A stretch of 64,000 nt of DNA from Paenibacillus_AR mesotrionivorans (lineage in GTDB: Bacteria; Bacillota; Bacilli; Paenibacillales; NBRC-103111), in NCBI RefSeq assembly GCF_046098205.1, contig NZ_JBJURJ010000006.1, positions 186,001 through 250,000 on the forward strand. Reading direction: 5' to 3'. Within the stretch, counting starts at the first letter, position 1, and every line of letters starts with the position of its first letter. This document shows positions 26,713 to 36,301 of this stretch, one piece after another. The position numbers and the translations under genes are program-made. The notes under the pieces were generated by a model. The model was not told where the DNA came from. It searched no databases and saw only the letters and a list, made by a program, of their open reading frames with translations.

Positions 26713-26834
26713 GGGCTTTCCGAGAGGAAAGCCAGCATCGTAAGCATTGGCTGGGCTTTCCGAGAGGAAAGCCAGCATCGTAAGCATAAGCTAAGTTTTC
26801 GCGTCAGCGAAAATTGGCTTCATAAGCATAGGCT
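26713..26834. repeat. Three tandem 40-nt hairpin elements before yuaF
   Basis: Units start near 26713, 26753 and 26795. The first two are nearly identical (GGGCTTTCC-GAGA-GGAAAGCC, then AGCATCGTAAGCAT). The third has a different stem (GTTTTCGC...GCGAAAA) but the same tail type (TTGGCTTCATAAGCATAGGC). On the minus strand the hairpin nearest yuaF ends right at TCAGGAGG, its Shine-Dalgarno sequence. Confidence 0.75.
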
Positions 26835-27024
26835 GGGCTAGTGTTTCCTTTGTCCCAATTAATTTCTAGTTTTGTTAAAGGCTGATACAGTTATATACGG
26901 CGAATTGTGAAAAAAGTTTCAAAATTGCAACTTTACGCAACATACAAAAAACGGCCCAATCCGGTTTTACTCGGAAGAGTGCCGTTTTATCAGCCGAACC
27001 TTTGCAGTTGCGTCCGCGGCTACC

Positions 27025-27209
27025 CTAACGGAAGCCAGAGCCGCTATTTGGAGAAAAAGGCGGTATTCCAAATTCTAACGGAAGCAGGCGCCTCTATTTG
27101 CCGGAAAACAGCTCTAAACGGGCCGAATTTCCACAAATAGCGTCTGTGGCCGCCGTTAGATTTCCAAACGAGGCTTTTTGGGGCAAATAAGGGCTGTGGC
27201 TTCCGTTAG
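27025..27209. repeat. Dyad repeat array, class A
   Basis: Units at 27025-27050, 27075-27100 (forward), 27134-27159 and 27184-27209 (inverted). Pattern: CTAACGGAAGC, variable middle, CTATTTG. Pitch is exactly 50 bp in each arm, the centre gap 33 bp, and the two arms are symmetric to the base about 27117. The array is 244 bases past the stop of the gene at 27453. Bases 27210-27452 show no gene or structure that I recognise. Confidence 0.88.
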
Positions 27210-27452
27210 GAGATTCCAGCAATCCGGCAGCCGACTCCAGCAACCCGTTCACCACGCGCTCGGAGCCTCACCAACAGACACCCGCAGTCTCAGCAACAGG
27301 CTCCAGCAGTTGGTTCATCGCATACCCGCTGCCTCTCATCACCAGCAGACACCAGTATCCGTCACGTCACCCGTATGGACTTTGCGATCAGTACCCCAAG
27401 GGCACCACGCGCTGACCGACCGTCTCACTCGGCCCACTGCCCTCAGCCCAAA

Positions 27453-27746
27453 TTAGATCAGACCGATGGTGCGGGTGGCTTTCACGGGATAGCTCACTGT
27501 AAGCGTATGGTTCTGGCGGTGCCACGTAATGAGGCTGTCCCCCAGTTCAATGAAGGACTCGGTGCCCAGGCCATAGAACAGATCATCCGACAGGGTCCGC
27601 AGGCAATCCCGGCGCTCCCTGGTTTTCATGGCGCCCCACTCCTCCGGCTCCATCTCAAAAAATTCATGGCAGCCTTCTATATCCATCAGAGCGTCCGTCA
27701 GCTCTTCGATAATGTCGTTGTATTCCCGGTTGAATTTTACCCCCAT
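27453..27746 (-). CDS. Conserved-looking small protein of unknown function
   Basis: A 97-residue acidic, probably cytoplasmic protein (MGVKFNREYNDIIEELTDAL, EMEPEEWGAMKTRERRDCLR, LFYGLGTESFIELGDSLITW). I do not recognise a family. The start is ATG 27746, seven bases after GGGGGAG; the open frame runs 40 codons further upstream without protein-like composition. It is a single gene between yuaF and the phosphoesterase gene, transcribed in the same direction. Confidence 0.75.
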   Translation of the reverse strand: MGVKFNREYNDIIEELTDALMDIEGCHEFFEMEPEEWGAMKTRERRDCLRTLSDDLFYGLGTESFIELGDSLITWHRQNHTLTVSYPVKATRTIGLI

Positions 27747-27940
27747 GATGCGTCTCCCCCAATTTTTAGCTTGTATGCATTGCATTACCTGCATTGTACA
27801 CCAAAAACGGGAGAATATGCGATAGGATTGCGTCACATTGGATGAACGCCTCCGGCTGGGCATCATGTTCCCGGCCGTGGCTCAGCCCGCTTTCGAATCC
27901 CGTTACTAAACGGCTGCGCATCCATTCAGGCCCTGTCCGC

Positions 27941-28825
27941 TCAGACCAGCGTATGAATGGTCAGCTCCGGCCTGCACCAGAAGCGCACGGGAATTCCCGT
28001 TACACCGACGCCCCGGTTGGTATACAGCTGGAAGATGTCATTGTTGGGCGGCCTGTACAAGCCGTCGGGGTAACGTTTGGCGCCGGGCACCCGTACCACA
28101 GGGCCGTGAAAGGGCAGCCGCACCTGGCCGCCGTGGCTGTGCCCCGACATTTGCAGAGAGATGGGATGCACCATCGTATTCAAGGCGTAATCCGGCGTAT
28201 GGGCCAGCAGCAGCATAAATTCATCCTTGCCCACACCCTGTAGGGCCGTTTTGATGTTGGGCTTCCCGCGGCTGGAATCCTCCACCCCCAGCATGGTCAT
28301 CACCGCCCCATCCCTTTCAACACGCACCGATTCGTTGCGGAGGACGCGGAAGCCGGCATTCTGCAGAACACCCGCCACTTCCTTGTCACTGAAATAATAG
28401 TCGTGGTTGCCTAGGACAGCAAACTTCCCCAGTGGCGCTTCCAGCTTGGCGAGAATGTCAGACATCTCCTTGCCTGCGGTTCCAATCTTGCGGTCCACCA
28501 AATCTCCGGTGAAGCAGATCAGATCCGGCTTCTCCTTCATGATCCGGTTAACAAGACTTTTCAGACGGCCCGGCCCAAAATGGAATTCATAATGCACATC
28601 GCTGAAGTGGGCGATCCGGATACCCTGAAAAGCCGGAGGAATGCGGGCCAGCGCCAGCCGGGTATGGACAACCTGAAGCCACCGGGGCTCCAGCGTAGTG
28701 ACATATGTTCCCCCCAAGGCGGCCACACCGGCCAGCCCCAGAGCCCAGCCCCCCATGGTTTTCAAAAAAGTACGGCGGCTCATCGTCTGCGGCGGTGTTT
28801 CGGGCGGCATCTCTACTTCCGGCAT
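27941..28825 (-). CDS. Tat-exported calcineurin-like metallophosphoesterase
   Basis: A 294-residue protein. Residues 15-40 form a twin-arginine signal with SRRTFLKTMGGW followed by a hydrophobic stretch (ALGLAGVAALGG). All dinuclear-metal motifs of the family are present in order: AHFSDVHYEF, CFTGDLVD, VLGNHDYY, and MSGHSHGGQVRLP. The closest well-known relatives are YkuE and YaeI, surface-located phosphodiesterases or UDP-sugar hydrolases. ATG 28825 has GGAGGGAG five bases upstream. It follows the solute-binding protein gene by 47 bases on the same strand and could be the last gene of that transcript. Confidence 0.93.
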   Translation of the reverse strand: MPEVEMPPETPPQTMSRRTFLKTMGGWALGLAGVAALGGTYVTTLEPRWLQVVHTRLALARIPPAFQGIRIAHFSDVHYEFHFGPGRLKSLVNRIMKEKPDLICFTGDLVDRKIGTAGKEMSDILAKLEAPLGKFAVLGNHDYYFSDKEVAGVLQNAGFRVLRNESVRVERDGAVMTMLGVEDSSRGKPNIKTALQGVGKDEFMLLLAHTPDYALNTMVHPISLQMSGHSHGGQVRLPFHGPVVRVPGAKRYPDGLYRPPNNDIFQLYTNRGVGVTGIPVRFWCRPELTIHTLV

Positions 28826-28872
28826 AGTCTCTCCCTCCAGTCTTGCTGCAAGCTTTTTCTATGCCATCCATA

Positions 28873-30591
28873 TTACCGCAATTTCCCTTCCGTATCCACC
28901 GGAACCGCCTGCCGCACCTCCTCCGTAATTTGAGCGCCACCCGCCAGCTCCCACTCCTTCACAAAGCGGCCGAACTCCTCCAGCGGCGAATCGCCGACGA
29001 TCATTTTCAGGAATGCCTCATTTTCCATCCGCTGCAGCTCGCTCCACTTGCCGGGCATGGAAGGGGTTATCCCATAAAAGGCGCTTTTCACCCTCACACC
29101 CGGTGTGGAAGCCAGCACCCCTACACCGTACTTATACGCATTTACCGCTTTCCAGCCCTCCAGATCCTTCTTGGGCTGAGCCAACTCCAGAATCCACCTG
29201 TCATAAAGCAGCCGGGCTTCCGGCTCAAGCTTGCCGGGGTCGATTTTGCCGTGGAGCGCCTGCTGAAGGTCTGCGTAGTGAGTTTCAATGGCATCCGCAT
29301 AATCGATCAGCAAATCAAACGGATAATACGCCCGGGGCTGAATCCCCGTTTTGGCGGAGAAATCATCCAAGGTTTTGGCTGCTTCATTGGGGTCCTGCCG
29401 GCGCTCCAGCCTCGTAAAGGCATTCACCAGCTTCACCACCGCCTCCGGATGCTCATAACCCTTGCGCACCACCAGGAAACGGTCAGTTGAAGGGGCGCTG
29501 TGAATGATGAAACGGCCCTGGGCATCCAACGGAGCGGCATATGCCCGCCACTCCGCATTCACATTGATGCGGACGGCGTCCGACAGCGGAAAGAAAGGCA
29601 TCCACCAAGGCCCGAAGAAAATGCCGGCTTTGCTGGCCACAATCGGCTCCTGGGTTTCCTGGTACAGGGGGAAATCCGGATCGATTAACCCGCGCTTGTA
29701 CCAATCCGCAAGCAGGGTCAGCGCTTGTTTGGCCTCCGGGGCGACAGAGCCGTAGATGATTTCTCCCCCGCTGTCCCGGACCCAATTGCCCGGATACGCG
29801 CCGAAGGCGTTGAACACCGAATCGAAGCCGCTGATGCGGGGCTTCTGCCCGTACACAATGTTGCGGTAGCCGCTGATCCCAACCGTATCCCGCTTGCCGT
29901 TGCCGTCCGGGTCCCGCTCCACAAAAGCCCGGGCGATCCGCTCGATGTCCTCCAGCGTTTCCGGCGGGCTCAAGCCAAGGCGGCTCAGCCAATCCTGGCG
30001 CACCCACAGGAGCGTGGCGGAGTCCGCCTGAAGCGCCACATTGGGCAGCCCGTACAGCCGTCCATCCCGGGAGGCCGCAGCCAGGACTCCGTCTCCTGTG
30101 GAGCGGTACATGTCCTTGACCAGGGAAGAGCCGTACCGGCTGAATACCTCCGTCAGGTCCTCCACCATCCCGCCGGTGACCAGCCGCTCCAGCTGCTCCC
30201 GGTCCACCACCATGGCGTCCGGCATATCCTTGCTGTCTACGGCCATCCGCACCCGCTGGGAATACGCCTCCTCCCCCTTGGCCTCCCAATAGTGGCTGAT
30301 GCGGATATTCGTAATACTCTCCAAATACCGGGTCACCGGATTATTGTCATTGCTGTCCCCCGCCATCAGGTGGGAGTCCGGAATTTTGAAGCCGATGCGG
30401 AGGCTGACCGGCTTGGCGGAGCGGCCATAAGCCTCCGGCTCGGATGCGGCCGCAGAAAACTCCGGCCTGACGGCGTCGCCCGGCGCAGCATCCTCCCCAC
30501 GGCAGCCGGAAGCCGCAGCCAACGCAGCCGCCAGCAGCACCGCTGCCGCTATACGCCATTTGATCCTGCCCGGCCAGGATGATTTCATCAT
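28873..30591 (-). CDS. Carbohydrate ABC importer lipoprotein (LplA-like), second copy
   Basis: A 572-residue family 1 extracellular solute-binding protein. The signal peptide ends in a lipobox (LAAASGC, Cys near residue 29), so it should be lipid-anchored. Recognisable stretches include TRYLESITNIRISHYWEAKG, DMPDAMVVDREQLERLV, LLWVRQDWLSRLGLSPPETL and FFGPWWMPFFP. It overlaps the upstream regulator gene by four bases (ATGA), so the two are translationally coupled. Together with the kinase this makes a three-gene sensor-regulator-binding protein unit, and the protein may serve as ligand receptor for the kinase as well as or instead of transport. Confidence 0.9.
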   Translation of the reverse strand: MMKSSWPGRIKWRIAAAVLLAAALAAASGCRGEDAAPGDAVRPEFSAAASEPEAYGRSAKPVSLRIGFKIPDSHLMAGDSNDNNPVTRYLESITNIRISHYWEAKGEEAYSQRVRMAVDSKDMPDAMVVDREQLERLVTGGMVEDLTEVFSRYGSSLVKDMYRSTGDGVLAAASRDGRLYGLPNVALQADSATLLWVRQDWLSRLGLSPPETLEDIERIARAFVERDPDGNGKRDTVGISGYRNIVYGQKPRISGFDSVFNAFGAYPGNWVRDSGGEIIYGSVAPEAKQALTLLADWYKRGLIDPDFPLYQETQEPIVASKAGIFFGPWWMPFFPLSDAVRINVNAEWRAYAAPLDAQGRFIIHSAPSTDRFLVVRKGYEHPEAVVKLVNAFTRLERRQDPNEAAKTLDDFSAKTGIQPRAYYPFDLLIDYADAIETHYADLQQALHGKIDPGKLEPEARLLYDRWILELAQPKKDLEGWKAVNAYKYGVGVLASTPGVRVKSAFYGITPSMPGKWSELQRMENEAFLKMIVGDSPLEEFGRFVKEWELAGGAQITEEVRQAVPVDTEGKLR

Positions 30592-31988
30592 TTCTCTCCT
30601 CCTTTCATCCTGAATTCACTGGGCAAAAAACCGGTAGACTCACGGAACAGCCTGCCGAAATAACGCTCATCCTCAAACCCGGAGCGCCCGGCGATCTCCC
30701 ATACCGGCAGCTCCGTATGCAGCAGCAGAAACCGGGCGTGATCCAGCCGCATGCCCCGCAGGCTCTCTCCGAAGGGAATGCCGGCAAAGCGGGCATAACA
30801 TTGGCTGAAGTAGCTGCGGCTCATACCGACGGAGGCGGCCACCCCATTCTGGTTGAGCTTCCGGCCAAGGTCGGCCCGCATCCGGCACACAGCCCGGAAC
30901 ATACACTGCATTACCTCCCGGGTAAAACCAAGCTCCAGCATCCGTCCTGCCGCCAGGTCCGCAAACCGCCGCAGCCATCCCTTCAGCACCGTCAGGCTGC
31001 GGCAGTCGAGTAGGGCGCGCTCCAGCGCCGCCAGCTCCTCCGGGTCAGGAAGGAAGGGGCCCCAGTCTGCGAGCAGCCGCCGGCAAAAAGCGAGGACCAG
31101 CGAATAATGAGGCTTCCGCCGGGACAGCTGCTCCAGGAAGCGGACCCGCTCGGCAGAGCCAAGGGTCCAGGCCAGCTCGGCCCCTTGCTCCAGCACCTCA
31201 TCCGCCTCCTCCCGATCACGGAGCACCGCCGCCGCCAGCAGCTCCCGGTACGGCAGCATCACCAGCGGCATATGCCCCTCGGGATGGTAGAACAGGGCCT
31301 GCCCAAGCCTGGCGGAGCATTCTCCGGCAGCCTCCGCCATTGCCACCCCCTGCACGCCCGTAAGAACAGCCGTCATCCACCCCGTGCCCAATCGCTCCCG
31401 GACCTCCTGTCGCGCATCCTCCAGCCCGGAGCCCTGGCGCAGGGCAGCAATCCAAACGTTGCCCCGTTCAGCCAGCGGGCGAGCTGCGGTTCGAAGGGAA
31501 TAGAGCAGCTCCCGGTCACCGTCTGTCCCCACAGCAACATACACTACCGCCTGATCCGTGGGAAACAGGTCCCCCTCCTCCCGCTGCCCGCCGCTGCGGA
31601 ACCGCTCCTCCCACTTGAGGCGGGCCATAATCCGGCCGATGGTTTCATCCGCTTTTTCCAAATCCAAGAGCGTCTTCACAATATAGTCCACGGCCCCCAG
31701 CCGCAGGGCCTCCTGCACGTATTCGAATTCATGGTGGCAGGTCAGCACGACGGAATGAATATGGGGATGAAGCTCCCGGAGGCGGCGGATCAACTCGAAG
31801 CCCGACATGACCGGCATGGAAATATCCACGAAGAGCAAATCAATCTCCTCCGACTCCACCAGCCGGAGCGCTTCCCTGCCGTCCCCGGCCTCCCCTACCA
31901 TCTCCACGCCGAAGGCCGCCCAATCGATCAAGGACATAAACCCCTTCCGCACCAGGCGCTCGTCATCCACAACAGCCGCTCGAATCAT
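30588..31988 (-). CDS. YesN-like response regulator with AraC-type DNA-binding domain
   Basis: A 466-residue regulator. The receiver domain covers 1-125 (AAVVDDERLVRKGFMSLIDW, phosphoacceptor Asp55 in LFVDISMPVMSG, DYIVKTL). A long middle region has no recognised domain. The C-terminal ~100 residues are two AraC helix-turn-helices (VAASVGMSRSYFSQCYARFA, EIAGRSGFEDERYFGRLFRE). The start overlaps the kinase gene by 26 bases, with GGAGG inside the kinase coding region; the end overlaps the binding-protein gene by four. It is expected to activate the ABC genes upstream when sugar is sensed. Confidence 0.93.
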   Translation of the reverse strand: MIRAAVVDDERLVRKGFMSLIDWAAFGVEMVGEAGDGREALRLVESEEIDLLFVDISMPVMSGFELIRRLRELHPHIHSVVLTCHHEFEYVQEALRLGAVDYIVKTLLDLEKADETIGRIMARLKWEERFRSGGQREEGDLFPTDQAVVYVAVGTDGDRELLYSLRTAARPLAERGNVWIAALRQGSGLEDARQEVRERLGTGWMTAVLTGVQGVAMAEAAGECSARLGQALFYHPEGHMPLVMLPYRELLAAAVLRDREEADEVLEQGAELAWTLGSAERVRFLEQLSRRKPHYSLVLAFCRRLLADWGPFLPDPEELAALERALLDCRSLTVLKGWLRRFADLAAGRMLELGFTREVMQCMFRAVCRMRADLGRKLNQNGVAASVGMSRSYFSQCYARFAGIPFGESLRGMRLDHARFLLLHTELPVWEIAGRSGFEDERYFGRLFRESTGFLPSEFRMKGGEK

Positions 31989-33729
31989 CCAGCTCCTCCT
32001 TTCGCTTCCGGGGAATGAGAATGCTGACGGTGGTGCCCTGGTCCGGCCGGCTTTGGATATCCAGCTTCATCTCCGGACCGAAATAGGTGTGGAGCATACG
32101 GGACACATAAGGAAACCCGATGCCCAGACCTTTGGATTCCGACGAAACGCCGGACAACAGTCTGGTTACTTCCTCCTCGCTCATGCCCGCGCCGTTGTCT
32201 TTTACCTGCAGCAAAATCCGGGTCTCTCCTTGTTTAGCGATAAGAAGCTCCACCCGTCCGTGATCGTTTATCCCGTGGTAAATGGAGTTTTCCACCAGCG
32301 GCTGGAGAAGAAACCGTGGAACCGCCGCCTGGAGAGCATCCGGGTCAGCCTCCACCCGGAAGTCAAATTCGTAGTCATACCGGATGCGCTGAAGCTCCAT
32401 ATAATTGCGGATGGCCTCCACCTCCTCCCGGATGGTTACGATGAGACTGTTTTTGCCCAGGTTATATTGCAGCACCTTCACCAGAAGCATCACCAGGCGG
32501 TCAATGTCCCGCTGTCCGTTCATGCGCGCCAGCCACTGGACCGTATTGAGGGTATTATGCAAAAAATGCGGATTAATCTGGCTCAGCAGCTTTTCCACCT
32601 CAAACTGCCGCTTCTGCTTCTCATTCTGCGCGACGGCGTGAATCAGCTCATTGATCCGCTCCTTCATCTGCTGGAAGTTGCCCAGCACATAATCGAACTC
32701 CTCCACTTGGGTGTAGGATACGGGAGCGGTTACATTTTCCGCCATGCTGCTGATCTCCTGGTTCAGCTTACGCAGGGGCGCATACATCCGCCGCCAGACC
32801 AGCACGCCCAGGGCAACGGCGAACAGCAAAGCCAGCACCGCCAGTACCGCCAGCTTGAGCACCCAGCTGTAAATTTCCCGGTTGAACACCCCGTTTTTCA
32901 CAGCGGCAACTAGCTGCCAGCCTTGGGGGCTGGAATAGCGGAACAGGTGGTAGCCGCCCCATTTTTCGTGGGTGCTTCCGGAGGAGCGTGCAGCCGCCTG
33001 GGCCACGTCTTCGGGGAGCTCGCCGTTTACGGCATACACGTTGGCTCCATCCTGGCTGATAAGCAGATGCTGCATCTTCATTCCGTAGCTGTCCTGGTCG
33101 AAAATCCGGCGCAGCAGACTATAGTTGGTCTCCAGATAGATATACACCGGAATCCCGTCCACCATGACCGCCCGGCGCTCCGACAAAACCCGGCTGTCTC
33201 CGGCGGCATACATGGTGGGATGGGGACCGTAATAATCCGCCCCATTGTAGTGCATGAAGAGGGGGAGCGTCTCAAACCCGAAATCCTTGCGGGCGCTTAG
33301 GCTGGTAAACAGCACCTGCTCTCTGCTTTCGGGAGCCAGATAAGCCGTAAGCCCGATATAGGGGTTGGTAAAATTCACAAGGTTGATTTTTTCGGTAATG
33401 GAGGTCATGAGCTGGGCTTTCCGGTAAATCTGCCGCTCCTGCAGGAACTCGGACAATTCGCCCACAATCTGCCCATCCAGGGCAAACTGCTTGGAGGCGT
33501 AGTCCAGATTATCGAAGGCATTCTCCAGCCGGTACGCCTGCTGCTCCAATCCCGCATGAATTCCCCCGGCGATCTTGCCGGAGAGGATAGAATAGATGGA
33601 ATAATAAGCGGCGCCCCCAGTCACAATCAGGGGAAGCAGCGCTGCGGCCAGGAAATGCCAAATCAGTACCTTCCTCAAGGACTTCACCCGCGGGCGGGAC
33701 GGACCCGCACGTCTGTGCCTGATGTTCAT
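31963..33729 (-). CDS. YesM-like sensor histidine kinase
   Basis: A 588-residue kinase of the LytS/YesM group. There are two membrane segments (about 22-45 and 285-310) around a large extracellular dCache-type sensor, then a HAMP domain. The kinase box has the phospho-His at 388 (QINPHFLHNTLNTVQWLARM). The HATPase part reads LLQPLVENSIYHGIN, VKDNGAGMSEEE and GLGIGFPYVSRML. ATG 33729 has AAGGGAG eight bases upstream. It forms an operon with the AraC-type regulator. Such pairs in Paenibacillus control import and breakdown of plant or cell-wall polysaccharides. Confidence 0.93.
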   Translation of the reverse strand: MNIRHRRAGPSRPRVKSLRKVLIWHFLAAALLPLIVTGGAAYYSIYSILSGKIAGGIHAGLEQQAYRLENAFDNLDYASKQFALDGQIVGELSEFLQERQIYRKAQLMTSITEKINLVNFTNPYIGLTAYLAPESREQVLFTSLSARKDFGFETLPLFMHYNGADYYGPHPTMYAAGDSRVLSERRAVMVDGIPVYIYLETNYSLLRRIFDQDSYGMKMQHLLISQDGANVYAVNGELPEDVAQAAARSSGSTHEKWGGYHLFRYSSPQGWQLVAAVKNGVFNREIYSWVLKLAVLAVLALLFAVALGVLVWRRMYAPLRKLNQEISSMAENVTAPVSYTQVEEFDYVLGNFQQMKERINELIHAVAQNEKQKRQFEVEKLLSQINPHFLHNTLNTVQWLARMNGQRDIDRLVMLLVKVLQYNLGKNSLIVTIREEVEAIRNYMELQRIRYDYEFDFRVEADPDALQAAVPRFLLQPLVENSIYHGINDHGRVELLIAKQGETRILLQVKDNGAGMSEEEVTRLLSGVSSESKGLGIGFPYVSRMLHTYFGPEMKLDIQSRPDQGTTVSILIPRKRKEELDDSSGCCG

Positions 33730-33809
33730 CCCGTTAACTCCCTTCGGTGTTGTAAGACAGCCCCTGGCTCCAGAATACCATACTTATATGGAATATGGTG
33801 GAAAATATA

Positions 33810-33849
33810 GAAGATCAGACGAACCGGACAGTGCCGGGATCTGATCTTC
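33810..33849 (-). terminator. Stem-loop downstream of the first solute-binding protein gene
   Basis: GAAGATCAGA and TCTGATCTTC form a perfect 10-bp stem around a 20-base loop with its own CCGG pairing. On the minus strand TATATTTTCC follows, a weak U-tract. It separates the binding-protein gene from the kinase operon. Confidence 0.65.
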
Positions 33850-33870
33850 CAAAGGGTTTACGCTTGCTGC

Positions 33871-35697
33871 TTATTTCACGCTTTTGCGGGCTTCAAACAG
33901 CTCCTGTGCTTTTTTGACGGAGAAGTCCAGCACCTCGGCATAGCCCAGCCCGTTTACCTTATCATGCATTTCCTTGTTCAGCTTGTCGTATTCGGCCTGA
34001 TCCTTGGCGAACACCATCTTCCAGGACATTTGCTGAATCACTGTGCCGATTTGCTTGTTCTTCTGCTCCAGCGTTTTGTCCATGGTGAGCGGCTCCTTGC
34101 CGGTGAAGCCTTGAGGCGCAACGGCGAGCTGCTTGTTCTTCTCGAAATATTCCTTGGCGGTCAGCACGCCCATTTTTTCACGCCAGGAGCTTTCCAGCTT
34201 GTTGGGATTGCGCTCCAGTGTGGTTTTCCACAAATTATGGTCGTAAGGCTCATTAGTCTGCGGATTTACCATGGCCGGCACCACAAAGGAGAAGTTCATC
34301 TGGTTGGAGCCGTAATAGAAGTCGCCGCCGCCGTAATCCTCGGGAATCTTCGTGCCCTGCTGGTCGGCGAAGGCTTTCCAGCCAAAATCGGTAATAACCG
34401 GTTTGCCGCTGGAGTTAATATCCCAGGTAAGCCCCTTCGGCCCGTTGGGAATGGCGGTACCGCTGCCTGCCGACAGCATAGCCCCCTCCGGGGTGTACAT
34501 CCAGTTGATAAATTCCATAATCCGGGCCGGCTCCTTGGCCTTGGACCCAATGGCGATAATGCCGTTGCCGCCGTACACGTTAAAGCCGGTAGAATACATC
34601 AGCTCGCCCTTGAAGGGCACCAGGGCAAAACCCTTGCCCTCCGCCGTGCGTTCCGGCGTGTTGTAGTTGGCGGCACCCAGCCACGGGAACCAGGAGAACA
34701 GGACACGCCCCTCCTTGTATTTGGCCACCACATCATCGAATTTCTGGGTCAGGGAGTCCGGGTCCAGAAGGCCCTGCTGATTGGCTTGGAAATAGAGCTT
34801 CAGGGATTTCATGTACCAGCTTTCCTCAGAGAGAAAATCATAATATTTCTCTTCGTCCGCTTTGACGTAAACAGCGGTTTCGGGAATTTCATCATAGCCG
34901 AACATATTGGCAAATTGCTTGGCCAGGGTCATCTTGTAGTTGCCGTCCCAGTCGGACCAGAGGGAGAAGGCGTAGGTTTTTTTGCCTTGTGCGGTTTTGG
35001 GCTCCAGCTCCTGCATCTTCTTAAGTACGGAGAGATAGTCGTCCACGGAATTGATGGCAGGTGCCCCGGCCTTCTGGTACAGGTCCCAGCGCAGGTCCGG
35101 CCCCCAGGTCATATCCTTGCCCTCCGAGGGTCCGGTGGGGTTGGTCGCCACATTGTTGCCGATGCCGTAGACCGCCGAACCTCCGCCAAAGGCTACCTTG
35201 GCTTTCTGGATTGCCTTGGGGAAGGTCTTCACAATATCGCCGCCGTACTTGTCCAGCAGGCCGTCCTTGGTCCAGTCCAGCAGCAGATTGCCCTTGATGG
35301 CATTGGGATAGTGGTTCTTGTCATCCCCGAACACAATAATGTCGCCCAGGTTGCCCGACGCCATCATGGCGGATATCTTGGTGTCGCCGCCGGTCAGGTT
35401 GGAGGCTACAATATCCATCTCGATGTTGAACTTATCCTTAATGGTTTTGGCAAACCAGCCGGTTTGGGGTCCGGCATAGTTGGCCGTGGTGGAGAACACG
35501 GTAAGCTTCAGCGGCTTGGAGCGGTCCAGCCCAGTACTGCTCGACGCACCCGGTGTGGGGGTCGCAGCTGCGCCCGATGCTGCCGGACTGGCCGTGGCGG
35601 CTGGAGATTCCCCCGCCTTGTCGTCCTTGCTGCAAGCACCCACCACTGTGGTTGTGGCGGCGGCCAGCAGAACAAGCATTGCCTGTTTGACCTTCAT
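33871..35697 (-). CDS. Carbohydrate ABC importer lipoprotein (LplA-like), first copy
   Basis: A 608-residue solute-binding lipoprotein. The signal peptide ends VVGAC (Cys22), followed by a Ser/Ala/Pro/Thr-rich linker to about residue 58. The binding domain follows: LKLTVFSTTANYAGPQTGWF, AMMASGNLGDIIVFGDDKN, WGPDLRWDLYQKAGAPAIN, FINWMYTPEGAMLSAG. This is the LplA/YtcQ family that works with LplB- and LplC-type permeases. The ATG is ten bases after GGGAGG. It lies downstream of both permease genes, but 970 bases of repeats separate them, so it probably has its own promoter. Confidence 0.93.
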   Translation of the reverse strand: MKVKQAMLVLLAAATTTVVGACSKDDKAGESPAATASPAASGAAATPTPGASSSTGLDRSKPLKLTVFSTTANYAGPQTGWFAKTIKDKFNIEMDIVASNLTGGDTKISAMMASGNLGDIIVFGDDKNHYPNAIKGNLLLDWTKDGLLDKYGGDIVKTFPKAIQKAKVAFGGGSAVYGIGNNVATNPTGPSEGKDMTWGPDLRWDLYQKAGAPAINSVDDYLSVLKKMQELEPKTAQGKKTYAFSLWSDWDGNYKMTLAKQFANMFGYDEIPETAVYVKADEEKYYDFLSEESWYMKSLKLYFQANQQGLLDPDSLTQKFDDVVAKYKEGRVLFSWFPWLGAANYNTPERTAEGKGFALVPFKGELMYSTGFNVYGGNGIIAIGSKAKEPARIMEFINWMYTPEGAMLSAGSGTAIPNGPKGLTWDINSSGKPVITDFGWKAFADQQGTKIPEDYGGGDFYYGSNQMNFSFVVPAMVNPQTNEPYDHNLWKTTLERNPNKLESSWREKMGVLTAKEYFEKNKQLAVAPQGFTGKEPLTMDKTLEQKNKQIGTVIQQMSWKMVFAKDQAEYDKLNKEMHDKVNGLGYAEVLDFSVKKAQELFEARKSVK

Positions 35698-36097
35698 CGT
35701 TTTTTTGCCTCCCTTGGGAGCTGCGGGTGTGGAAATGATTCCGCCGCAGTCTCTTCATATGGTTCAACTTCTCTTGCGGTCTGGCTATCGAATCAACCCC
35801 CCGGCCAGGCTAGGACGGAAGCCGGGGACAGGCCCGTTGGGACCAGCCGGCATACCTCCGTTCCACCTCCAGCGGCGGGAGCAAAACCCAGTAAACAAGT
35901 TTGTGGCGGGATGACGCCCGCTGCGGCCGTTTTAGACGGCTCCCTGCGACCATTTCCAGACGGATGGTGTTTTATTTTCGCAAAACCGGTTTCCATATGT
36001 GGGCGTCCGGCGGACATTTTCGCATGGGTGGCGGACATTCTAGCACGGCTGGGGGCCGCTTCGCACGGGCGATGGCCGCCCAGCCAAGGGAGGGATT
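35698..36097. other. Gene-free segment upstream of the solute-binding protein gene
   Basis: No coding sequence with a ribosome binding site is seen on either strand; open frames here are antisense extensions or chance. The first 90 bases presumably hold the promoter and leader of the binding-protein gene. The rest runs into the class A array and minisatellite. Confidence 0.5.
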
Positions 36098-36282
36098 CTA
36101 ACGGAAGCCACAGCCCTTATTTGCGCCAAAAGTGGCAATTTGAAAATCTAACGGAAGTGAGCGCCGTTATTTGGTGGAAAACCGGGTTTTTGAGGCCTCG
36201 CTGACTCAAATAGCGGCTCTGGCCGCCGTTAGAATTTTTGAGGGGCCGATTTAGCCGAAATAGCGGCGCTGACCGCCGTTAG
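36098..36282. repeat. Dyad repeat array, class A
   Basis: Units at 36098-36123, 36148-36173 (forward), 36207-36232 and 36257-36282 (inverted). Pattern CTAACGGAAG, variable middle, TTATTTG; inverted copies read CAAATAGCGG to GCCGTTAG. Pitch exactly 50 bp, centre gap 33 bp, exact symmetry about 36190. The spacers share GGC and AAAA elements. It directly precedes the minisatellite. Confidence 0.9.
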
Positions 36283-36301
36283 CCTGGTTAGCTAGCCCAG
36301 T

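Noticed and set aside
27025..27209. CRISPR-like array (26-nt repeats, 24-nt spacers)
   Set aside because: Only two direct copies exist before the orientation flips, units vary within a locus, and no cas genes are present. The dyad symmetry is not a CRISPR feature.
33964..36204. 746-codon open frame on the plus strand opposite the solute-binding protein
   Set aside because: Lies antisense to an intact lipoprotein gene, with low-complexity His/Gly-rich composition and no start signal.
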